Positions 1 through 5,811 of a DNA stretch of 6,145 bases are shown piece after piece. Each line of letters starts with the position of its first letter. The first letter of the stretch is position 1. The notes beneath the pieces are model-generated. The model made no database searches. It saw nothing but the letters and a program-made list of their open reading frames with translations, and had not been told where the DNA came from. This DNA comes from Chloroflexota bacterium (GTDB lineage: Bacteria > Chloroflexota > Dehalococcoidia > SZUA-161), in NCBI GenBank assembly GCA_003229915.1, contig QIGA01000274.1, positions 1 to 6,145 of the forward strand, given 5' to 3'. A program made the position numbers and the translations under genes.

Positions 1-540
1 CCAGCCCATGCGCTCCAGGGCAGCAGCGGCGAGGATAACCCCGTCCAATTCCCCGGAGTGGACCTTTCTCACCCGGGTATCGACATTTCCTCTAACCGAG
101 CATATCTCAATGTCAGGTCGGAAAGCTCTCAGCTCCAGGGCACGGCGCTGGCTGCCGGTGCCAATGCGGGCTCTGGAGGGCAATTGTTCCAGAGTCTTGC
201 CTGAGCCGGAGATCAGGGCATCCCTCGGATCGTGCCGCAGTGGGACCGCTGCCAACTGCAATCGCGGGTCGAGCTCGCTGGGCATGTCCTTCAGGCTGTG
301 CACCGCGATATCGATCTCACCCCGGAGCAGTGCCTCTTCCAGTTCCTTTACAAAGACCCCACGTCCTCCTATCTGGATGAGAGGAGATTTGCGGTCTCGA
401 TCACCCTGCGTTTTTATCTTAACCAGGCCAAGCTCCAGATGGGGCACTGCTTTTCTCAGCCGCCTCATGATCTCCTCTGCCTGGATCAACGCCAGCCTGC
501 TACCCCTGGACCCAACGATCAGTTGCCTCGCTTCTGACAA
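1..540 (-). CDS. hemC: Porphobilinogen deaminase (hydroxymethylbilane synthase), N-terminal 180 residues, cut by the window edge
   Basis: This enzyme joins four porphobilinogen units into hydroxymethylbilane in the cytoplasm. I translated the strand by hand: 180 codons read without a stop from a TTG at 540 to base 1. The start MSEARQLIVGSRGSRLALIQ matches the family N-terminus. KIKTQGD is at 41-47, GGRGVFVKELE at 58-68, and DIAVHSLKDMP at 77-87, where Asp85 matches the catalytic Asp84 of E. coli HemC. GTGSQRR at 127-133 and SVRGNVDTR at 148-156 carry the substrate-binding arginines. About 40% of a usual ~310-residue protein is missing, including the cysteine that anchors the dipyrromethane cofactor; this is the window edge, not a mutation. 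TTG is chosen because the family motif begins a few residues after it, a GGAG lies 10 bases upstream (551-554), and there is no nearby in-frame ATG or GTG. The gene starts 4 bases after hemA stops. Confidence 0.95.
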   Translation of the reverse strand, partial: MSEARQLIVGSRGSRLALIQAEEIMRRLRKAVPHLELGLVKIKTQGDRDRKSPLIQIGGRGVFVKELEEALLRGEIDIAVHSLKDMPSELDPRLQLAAVPLRHDPRDALISGSGKTLEQLPSRARIGTGSQRRALELRAFRPDIEICSVRGNVDTRVRKVHSGELDGVILAAAALERMGW

Positions 541-544
541 ATCC

Positions 545-1789
545 TTAGGTCTCCAGATCGAAGAGTTCCCGGATTGTCTGAATATGATCGTTGTCCTGAC
601 TCTTGAGATGGGAAATGGGGCTGTGCAGCACCTTCTTCACGATGGCGCGGGTCATGGCTTCCACCCTCTCTCGATCCTCCGCAGATAGGCTGGGGATTTC
701 CTTCAGGGTTCTGGCCAGTTGAGCAGCGCGTATCCGCTCGGCCTTATCGACCAGCGCCTTGATGACAGGCGCCTTGTCCCGCGAATTGCGCCAGTCCATA
801 AACCTGGTGACCTCAGCCTCGACAATGGCCGCTGCCTTATCCGCTTCCCGCTTCCGGAGTCGGCGGTTTTCCTTCACTTCAGAGTTGAGGTCATCGATGT
901 CATACAGGATGACCCCCTCCATGTCCCTCACCGCCGGATCGATGTCACGGGGTACAGCGATGTCGATAAGCAGGATGGGTTGCGACGAGCGTGCTCCCGC
1001 AGCTTGGTAGATATCTTCGGGCTCTATGATGTAGTGGGGAGCCCCGCTACAGCTTATCAAGATGTCGGTATGGCTCAGCGCTTCACCGAGGTGGTGCAGG
1101 GGAATGGCGGTGCCCCCGATCTCTGAGGCCAGGGCCGCCGCCTTGGGATAGGATCGATTGGTGACCGTCACCTGGCATGCGCCGACCTTGACCAGTGCCT
1201 TTGCCACCAGCGCCCCCGCCTCGCCAGCGCCGATCAGCAAGGCCTGGCAACGCTCAAGATCACTGAAGAGCCTCTTGGCCAATCCCACGGCCGCTGAGCT
1301 GACGGAGGCAGCGTTCTTGCTGATGTCCGTCTCCTCGCGCACCCGTCTGCCTACTCCAACCGCCTGCTGGAAGAGTCCCGTCAAGGGATATGGGCTGAGG
1401 CCAGCGGCCTCGGCCTCCTCCATCGCCTGCCTTACCTGTCCCAGCACCTCATATTCACCTACTATCATGGACTCCAGCCCGGACGCTACCCTGAATAGAT
1501 GTCTTACTGCTTCTTCCTCCTTCAGGATATAGAGGTAGGGGGAAAGCTCCTGTATGGGTAACCTGCTATGGGCGCTAAAGAAGTCGAAGAGCTTGTCAGA
1601 GGAGGGCTGCCCATTACATATGGAATATACCTCGGTGCGGTTGCAGGTGGAGACAATAACTCCCAGGGGCACATGGTTGGAGAGAGCCTGCAATGCCTCT
1701 CCGAGACGCGCTGGACTGCAGGCTACCCTCTCCCGGACGGGAATTGGCGCTGTCTCGTGATTTAATCCTACAACAACAATTTCGCTCAT
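545..1789 (-). CDS. hemA: Glutamyl-tRNA reductase, 414 aa
   Basis: It reduces glutamyl-tRNA(Glu) with NADPH to glutamate-1-semialdehyde, the first step of the C5 route to 5-aminolevulinate. The length and three-part layout are normal for the family. The catalytic domain covers about 1-150, with GLNHETAP at 8-15, catalytic Cys49 in STCNRTEVY (47-55), and the conserved block HLFRVASGLESMIVGE at 97-112. The NADPH-binding domain follows, with the glycine-rich GAGEAG at 187-192 and the paired segments VTNRSYPKA (209-217) and IDIAVPRDIDP (275-285). A helical dimerisation tail runs from about 310, with AIVKKVLHSPISHLK at 382-396. ATG at 1789 gives the standard N-terminus, and a weak AGG lies 4 bases upstream. 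The gap to sirC is 14 bases. HemA beside hemC and sirC feeds the siroheme/heme route encoded upstream in the operon. Confidence 0.97.
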   Translation of the reverse strand: MSEIVVVGLNHETAPIPVRERVACSPARLGEALQALSNHVPLGVIVSTCNRTEVYSICNGQPSSDKLFDFFSAHSRLPIQELSPYLYILKEEEAVRHLFRVASGLESMIVGEYEVLGQVRQAMEEAEAAGLSPYPLTGLFQQAVGVGRRVREETDISKNAASVSSAAVGLAKRLFSDLERCQALLIGAGEAGALVAKALVKVGACQVTVTNRSYPKAAALASEIGGTAIPLHHLGEALSHTDILISCSGAPHYIIEPEDIYQAAGARSSQPILLIDIAVPRDIDPAVRDMEGVILYDIDDLNSEVKENRRLRKREADKAAAIVEAEVTRFMDWRNSRDKAPVIKALVDKAERIRAAQLARTLKEIPSLSAEDRERVEAMTRAIVKKVLHSPISHLKSQDNDHIQTIRELFDLET

Positions 1790-1803
1790 CGTACCTATTA
1801 TAT

Positions 1804-2442
1804 TCAGGCGTCGGCTGTCAGCAAGTCGGCCAAGAGCATTCTGCGCGCCTCGTCAAGCTGTCCCTTCTTCACCATTCTCAGAAGGAGATCGATGTCAAGG
1901 CATCTCTGCCAGGTGTCGCCATCCACCGGCACTTGCTGCTGAGCTAGCTCCTTACGTACTTCCGAGACGATGGAGGCTACAGAAGCATACTCCGCAGGCA
2001 ACGCAGCCTCTAGATCGGTGCGAAGCTTGCGCGCCAGAGCGGGGCTTTTGCCCGCGGTGGAGATGGCGATGGTGATATCGCCACGGCGCACGATTGAGGG
2101 GACGATGAAATCGGATGCGTTGGGGCCATCAACCACATTTATCAGCGTTCGATGTTTTCTCCCTTGCTCAGCTATGGCGGCATTAACGGTTGCGTCATCG
2201 GTGGCAGCAATAGCCAGAAAGACATCCTGAAGGTCACCCCTCCGGTACTTCCGTGGGATCACCTGAATAGCGCCCTGCTCTGCCAGTTGCCGCAATCCCG
2301 GGCTTAGGACCGGGCTTATCACAGTCACCGATGCCTCGTGCTCAAGTAGCATCCCAACCTTGCGCTCAGCCACGGAGCCTCCTCCAACTACCACGCATCT
2401 CCTGCCTTTCAGGTCCAGAAAAACGGGATAATAGTTTGCCAT
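1804..2442 (-). CDS. sirC: Precorrin-2 dehydrogenase (SirC/CysG N-terminal/Met8 family), 212 aa
   Basis: It oxidises precorrin-2 to sirohydrochlorin with NAD+; Met8-type members can also insert iron to give siroheme. The N-terminus MANYYPVFLDLKGRRCVVVG leads into the Rossmann motif VVGGGSVAERK (18-28). NVVDGPNASDFIVPSIVRRGD (102-122) holds Asp105, matching the family's catalytic aspartate (Asp104 of CysG). STAGKSPALARKLR (128-141) is the next conserved block, followed by a helical dimerisation tail to the end. There is no fused methyltransferase domain, so this is the stand-alone form, similar in length to the N-terminal part of CysG. ATG at 2442 has GAGGGG 5 bases upstream and starts 9 bases after ahbAB stops. 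No separate sirohydrochlorin ferrochelatase (SirB/CbiX/CbiK) is in the window, so this protein may do both steps, or the chelatase lies elsewhere; sequence does not settle it. Confidence 0.93.
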   Translation of the reverse strand: MANYYPVFLDLKGRRCVVVGGGSVAERKVGMLLEHEASVTVISPVLSPGLRQLAEQGAIQVIPRKYRRGDLQDVFLAIAATDDATVNAAIAEQGRKHRTLINVVDGPNASDFIVPSIVRRGDITIAISTAGKSPALARKLRTDLEAALPAEYASVASIVSEVRKELAQQQVPVDGDTWQRCLDIDLLLRMVKKGQLDEARRMLLADLLTADA

Positions 2443-2451
2443 CGACGCCCC

Positions 2452-3435
2452 TCAACTAGTGAAGTACTTCACTCGGCGTTTTAAGTATTCCTTGGTGCTG
2501 TGGAGCAAGATGTAGTCAACGATTCCGGTTTCCTCAGATATCTGGCGCGCCAGAGCGCGGGATTCCTCCTCAGTGTGGCCGTGGATCATGGCATATAGAT
2601 TGTATGGCCACTCGGGGGCGGTTTGCCTCTCGTAGCAGTGACTCACCTTACGATAGCCTGCGATGGCCTTTCCCACTTGGTCTAGCCTATCCGGCGCAAC
2701 CAGCCAGCAGGACATGGCATTGGCCACAAAGCCGGCCCGCCTGTGGTTAAGGCGAGCCCCGTACCGCCTCATGATCCCCCGCTCTTTGAAAGAGGCTGCC
2801 CTGTGCAAGAACTCGGCAAGCTCCAGGCCGAGATTACCAGCCATTGTGTTGAAGGGTCGTGCTTCCAAAGGAAGGTCTCGCTGCAACTCGCGCACCAAAG
2901 CGATATCGCCATCGCTCAGATCATCGGTTTCCGTCCTTTGATAATGAACCACCTCGCCGTTGTCTGGCCCATCCTCCTGGCCAAGCATGTCAAAGCATAC
3001 ATTGATCTTGAACGACCTTAGAGCGGGCAGTGACAGTGTCAGCTCGGCTTTAGTGATTCCCCCCAGTTTGGCGGCAGTAGCCCCCAGATCGGTATCTCCG
3101 GTTGCGGTCAGTGTGAACCACAGGTTTAGATAGTGGTCCCGAAGGTAATTGTGACTCACCCCGGGATGACTGCTGATGAGAGCGGCTGCCTCATCCACCC
3201 GTGCCGCATCCAGACGCATTGCCACGAGGGTGCTGTGGTATCCTAGTCCTGCCGCATTGAAGATGGCGCTGATGGAACGGATGAGGCGTTTCTCCTTGAG
3301 GCGGCGCACACGCTGGAGCACGTCGTCCTCGCTCACGCCCAAGATGCTGCCCAAGGCAGCGAAGGGCCCTTGGTGAAGGGGAAAATCGGACTGTACCAGA
3401 TTCAATAACTTTCTATCGATGATGTCCAGCGACAC
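2452..3435 (-). CDS. ahbAB: Siroheme decarboxylase, AhbA-AhbB fusion, 327 aa
   Basis: It removes two carboxylates from the acetate groups at C12 and C18 of siroheme, giving 12,18-didecarboxysiroheme. In many organisms AhbA and AhbB are separate proteins forming a heterodimer; here both halves are in one chain, as in NirDL fusions. Each half has an Lrp/AsnC-like winged helix followed by a ferredoxin-like domain. The first half (about 1-150) has LDIIDRKLL (3-11), LIRSISAIFNAAGLGYHSTL (51-70) and VSHNYLRDHYLNLWFTL (93-109). A linker of about 20 acidic or polar residues follows. The second half (from about 172) has LSDGDIALVRELQ (173-185), GARLNHRRAGFVANAM (226-241) and the AhbB hallmark VSHCYERQTAPEWPYNLYAM (264-283). 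The open frame extends upstream to 3678, but that part lies inside ahbD and resembles nothing. GTG at 3435 sits 6 bases after AAGGAG and starts right at the domain. It overlaps the end of ahbD by 23 bases. Confidence 0.93.
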   Translation of the reverse strand: MSLDIIDRKLLNLVQSDFPLHQGPFAALGSILGVSEDDVLQRVRRLKEKRLIRSISAIFNAAGLGYHSTLVAMRLDAARVDEAAALISSHPGVSHNYLRDHYLNLWFTLTATGDTDLGATAAKLGGITKAELTLSLPALRSFKINVCFDMLGQEDGPDNGEVVHYQRTETDDLSDGDIALVRELQRDLPLEARPFNTMAGNLGLELAEFLHRAASFKERGIMRRYGARLNHRRAGFVANAMSCWLVAPDRLDQVGKAIAGYRKVSHCYERQTAPEWPYNLYAMIHGHTEEESRALARQISEETGIVDYILLHSTKEYLKRRVKYFTS

Positions 3436-4555
3436 GCCTGTCTCCTTGGGGCTGATAGATACAATAGGGTTCGGCTGCCAGGTAGTCTCCGGTCTCCTCA
3501 TAGGCTCGGGCGCGGCATCCACCGCAGACCTCTTTGTATTCGCAACGGCCACACTTCCCTCCGAGCAGGGAGTAATCCCGTAACTGGACGAATAGAGGTG
3601 AACGGTTCCATATGTCGCGGAAGGACTGTTCTCGGACGTTTCCCGCTGCCACGTCCAGATAACCGCAGCCCTGCACATGGCCGACGTGGGAGATGAAGCA
3701 GAAGCCGATGCCGCCCAAGCATCCCCGGGTCATCGTGCTCATGGAGCCATGAGTAGCTGGTGGCTTTCCTGAAGCTGCGGCCACTTGACTTGGGTCATTG
3801 GATCGGATTCGCTTCTCCTGCTGGCATACTACCCGCATATAGTGGGGAGCATCGGTGGGCTTCATAAACAGGCGGCCCTCAAGCTCCTGCTGTTTTTGGT
3901 ACACCCATAGAAGGATCCGCTCATACTCTTGAGCGGTGAGTGCGTGCTCTTCGAGTTCCTTGCCTCGCCCTGTTGGTACTAGCAGGAACGGGTGAAAGGC
4001 TACCGCTCCTACATCGAGCGCCAGATTGACAAGATCGTCAACATACTGAGCGTTCAGTTGGGTGATGGTGCAGTTGACTTGGACCTCAATGCCGTAACTC
4101 CTGGCGCAATCTATCCCGGCAAGAGCGGCCTCGAAAGCGCCTGTGACGCCCCTGAAGTTATCCTGAAGCTCACGGGTGGGGAAATCAATGCTCACCCCCA
4201 GTCGCGCGATGGGGATCTCTTTCATCTTGGCGGCGATTTCCTTGGTGATCAGGGTGCCATTGCTGCCGATCACTACCCGCAGTCCTCGGTCCGCTGCGTA
4301 TTGGGCAATGTCGAAGAAATCATCCCTCATCAGGGGCTCACCGCCGGTAAGGATAAGTATAGGCTGGCCCACCTCAAGGATGCCCTCGATAAGGGCAAAG
4401 CACTCCTGACGGGAAAGCTCTCCTTCGTAGTGGCAGCTATCTGCCGAGGCCCGACAATGCGCGCAATACAGATTGCAGCTCTTTGTTATCTCCCAGGCCA
4501 CCAGGCGTAGTTTCGGTTCGGGAGAGTATCTGGAAGCGGGATCGCCTTTACTCAA
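3413..4555 (-). CDS. ahbD: Radical SAM heme synthase AhbD (Fe-coproporphyrin III decarboxylase), 380 aa
   Basis: It oxidatively decarboxylates two propionate groups of Fe-coproporphyrin III to the vinyls of heme b, using S-adenosylmethionine radicals. The radical SAM cluster motif is CNLYCAHC (Cys27, 31, 34), preceded by LRLVAWEITKS. GGEP (71-74) binds SAM, and GSNGTLIT (97-104) and GVSIDFP (120-126) follow. The C-terminal third is diagnostic of AhbD rather than AhbC: TRGCLGGIGFCFISHVG (276-292), GCGYL (296-300), GNVREQSFRDIW (305-316), and KCGRCEYKEVCGGCRARAY (334-352) with C365. These eight late cysteines (279, 286, 297, 335, 338, 344, 347, 365) would bind the auxiliary iron-sulfur site or sites. 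The start is a TTG sharing bases with the ahbC stop (TTGA), with GAGGAG 8 bases upstream, so translation is probably coupled. A NirJ or other heme-modifying role is possible but fits the C-terminus less well. Confidence 0.9.
   Translation of the reverse strand: MSKGDPASRYSPEPKLRLVAWEITKSCNLYCAHCRASADSCHYEGELSRQECFALIEGILEVGQPILILTGGEPLMRDDFFDIAQYAADRGLRVVIGSNGTLITKEIAAKMKEIPIARLGVSIDFPTRELQDNFRGVTGAFEAALAGIDCARSYGIEVQVNCTITQLNAQYVDDLVNLALDVGAVAFHPFLLVPTGRGKELEEHALTAQEYERILLWVYQKQQELEGRLFMKPTDAPHYMRVVCQQEKRIRSNDPSQVAAASGKPPATHGSMSTMTRGCLGGIGFCFISHVGHVQGCGYLDVAAGNVREQSFRDIWNRSPLFVQLRDYSLLGGKCGRCEYKEVCGGCRARAYEETGDYLAAEPYCIYQPQGDRRVAGHHR
3436..3447 (-). promoter_or_regulatory. Ribosome binding site that sets the ahbAB start
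   Basis: On the minus strand AAGGAG (3442-3447) lies 6 bases before a GTG at 3435-3433. This is close to the ideal Shine-Dalgarno site and spacing. It favours GTG at 3435 over the in-frame ATG at 3678, which would add 81 unrelated residues read across the 3' end of ahbD. Confidence 0.8.
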
Positions 4556-5694
4556 AGCCCGATCTCCTCATCGGTGAGATAGCAGGCAGGATCATCGGCC
4601 CAAACATCGCCATATACGGCCTCCGCCCGCACCCGAAGGTTGCCATTACATAAGTCTAAATACTGACATCGCCCACAGCGTCCGTTGAGCTGCGACTTAC
4701 GGTCCCTCAATCCTTGCAGAAGGGGTTCCGATGTATCGGCCCAGATATCGCCGAATTTTCGTTGCCGCACATTGCCCAGAGAGTAGTGCCACCAGAACTG
4801 GTCGGGGTGGACGTCTCCTTGGTTGTCTACCGCTGCGATGCGAATACCTGAGTTATTGCCCCCGTTTCGCTGCAGGAGTTCCAGGATTGCCGCCGCTCTA
4901 TCCGGATGTTTTTTCTTAGCTCTAAGGTAGAGATACACGCCGTCGGCGTGGTTATCCACTGTCAGAATCTCCTTGTTGAAGCCGCGCCGGTGCAGTTCCA
5001 GCGTCCTCTCGATGATAAGCTCCATGAGCTCTCGCGTCTCCTGGTGAGAGACATCCTCTGTCTGCATCTCGCTTGCTCGCCCCACATAGGTCAGGTGGTA
5101 TAAGCATATCCGATCGATGCCTTCGCGCTCCACAAGGTCGAAGATGGCTGGGATCTCCCGAAGGTTGTGCCGGGTGATGGTCAGCCTCAGGGACACCCTC
5201 TGTTTGAGAGCTACCAACTGCCGGATGCCGTTGAGGGCAGCCTCAAAGGCCCCTTCCTGGCCCCTGAATTGGTCGTTCGCAGCGCCGATGCCATCGATGC
5301 TGACACCCACCTCCCCAAATCCCACCTGCGCTATTTCCTCCGCTAGCCTGGCGGTGATCAGAGTACCGTTGGTGGACAGCACTGGCCTGACCCCCAACTG
5401 CTTTGCCCACGTGGCGAGCTCAATGATGTCCCTCCGGAGAGTGGGCTCTCCCCCAGAGAAGAGTATGACGGGAACGCCAAAGTCTGCCAGGTCCTGGATG
5501 AAAGCCTTGCCCTCCTCGGTGGTCAGTTCGCCGTGGTAGATTCTGTCTTGAGCCCGGGCGTAGCAGTGGACGCAGCGCAGATTGCAGCGTTGCGTACAGT
5601 TCCACACTACTATGGGAGGCCGTGCGCCTCCCCCATAGCGGAGATCATCCCCAGGGGCGATGGCATCGCAGAGAAGTCGCGATATGGAGATCAC
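4552..5694 (-). CDS. ahbC: Radical SAM enzyme AhbC (12,18-didecarboxysiroheme deacetylase), 380 aa
   Basis: It removes the C2 and C7 acetate groups of 12,18-didecarboxysiroheme to give Fe-coproporphyrin III. The N-terminus MISISRLLCDAIAPGDDLRY matches AhbC. The radical SAM motif is CNLRCVHC (Cys37, 41, 44), followed by SGGEP (80-84), STNGTLIT (107-114) and GVSIDGIGAANDQFRG (130-145). The C-terminal part is strongly AhbC-like: GDVHPDQFWWHYSLGNVRQ (293-311), RCGRCQYLDLCNGNLRVRAE (339-358) and GDVWADDPACYLTDEEIGL (362-380). Cys340, 343, 349 and 371 probably hold the auxiliary cluster. From memory, many homologues have CGGN where this has CNGN, and a longer stretch between LRYG and VVWN; both should be aligned. 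The start is GTG at 5694: an in-frame TAG at 5710-5712 rules out a longer protein, and AGGA lies 6 bases upstream. It is the first gene of the operon, and AhbD is its paralogue immediately downstream. Confidence 0.93.
   Translation of the reverse strand: MISISRLLCDAIAPGDDLRYGGGARPPIVVWNCTQRCNLRCVHCYARAQDRIYHGELTTEEGKAFIQDLADFGVPVILFSGGEPTLRRDIIELATWAKQLGVRPVLSTNGTLITARLAEEIAQVGFGEVGVSIDGIGAANDQFRGQEGAFEAALNGIRQLVALKQRVSLRLTITRHNLREIPAIFDLVEREGIDRICLYHLTYVGRASEMQTEDVSHQETRELMELIIERTLELHRRGFNKEILTVDNHADGVYLYLRAKKKHPDRAAAILELLQRNGGNNSGIRIAAVDNQGDVHPDQFWWHYSLGNVRQRKFGDIWADTSEPLLQGLRDRKSQLNGRCGRCQYLDLCNGNLRVRAEAVYGDVWADDPACYLTDEEIGL
4556..4569 (-). promoter_or_regulatory. Ribosome binding site for the TTG start of ahbD
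   Basis: GAGGAG (4564-4569 on the minus strand) lies inside the last codons of ahbC, 8 bases before the TTG at 4555. It supports the TTG start and the 4-base TTGA overlap with the ahbC stop. Confidence 0.65.
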
Positions 5695-5783
5695 TGTCTT
5701 TCCTGCCCGCTACCGAGATTGGATTCTAACTTCTTGCCAGAGGGCGGATAGGTCTCTGGCAAGTCCTCAATCATGGTAATCAT
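5691..5783 (-). CDS. Possible 30-residue leader peptide overlapping the ahbC start
   Basis: A short frame begins with ATG at 5783 (another ATG at 5774) and reads MITMIEDLPETYPPSGKKLE followed by ten more residues, ending in TGA at 5693-5691. That stop shares bases with the ahbC start (GTGA), the same kind of overlap as between ahbC and ahbD (TTGA). The frame also spans the 10-bp inverted repeat at 5733-5763. Against it: a frame of this length is common by chance, the Shine-Dalgarno match is poor (GAAGAG only 3 bases before the ATG), and the peptide has no family resemblance, signal sequence or run of one amino acid that would suggest attenuation. Confidence 0.25.
   Translation of the reverse strand: MITMIEDLPETYPPSGKKLESNLGSGQERQ
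5733..5763. repeat. Perfect 10-bp inverted repeat with 11-base spacer, upstream of ahbC
   Basis: CTTGCCAGAG at 5733-5742 is exactly complementary to CTCTGGCAAG at 5754-5763. In the ahb mRNA it would form a stable hairpin whose base is 38 bases before the ahbC GTG. No T-run follows on either strand, so it is not a factor-independent terminator. It could be an operator for a dimeric repressor, or an RNA hairpin in the 5' leader. The repeat itself is certain; its function is inference. Confidence 0.7.
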
Positions 5784-5811
5784 GCGCTCTTCTAATACTG
5801 GTCAATCTCAT

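Noticed and set aside
8..688. Plus-strand open frame of 226 codons
   Set aside because: It lies antisense to hemC and the end of hemA, both clearly identified by catalytic motifs. Its product resembles nothing.
3436..3678. N-terminal extension of ahbAB to an ATG at 3678 (81 extra residues)
   Set aside because: It overlaps the conserved C-terminus of ahbD in another frame, has no family resemblance, and a better start (GTG with AAGGAG) lies at 3435.
3992..4510. Plus-strand open frame of 172 codons
   Set aside because: It is antisense to the radical SAM core of ahbD, including the cysteine motif and GGEP. High G+C lengthens opposite frames.
3413..5694. Heme d1 (nirJ) operon
   Set aside because: No nirS, nirF, nirN or nirE is seen, and both radical SAM proteins carry C-terminal signatures of AhbC and AhbD.
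5733..5763. Inverted repeat as a factor-independent terminator
   Set aside because: Neither strand has a T-run after the stem, and on the minus strand it lies just before the ahbC start.
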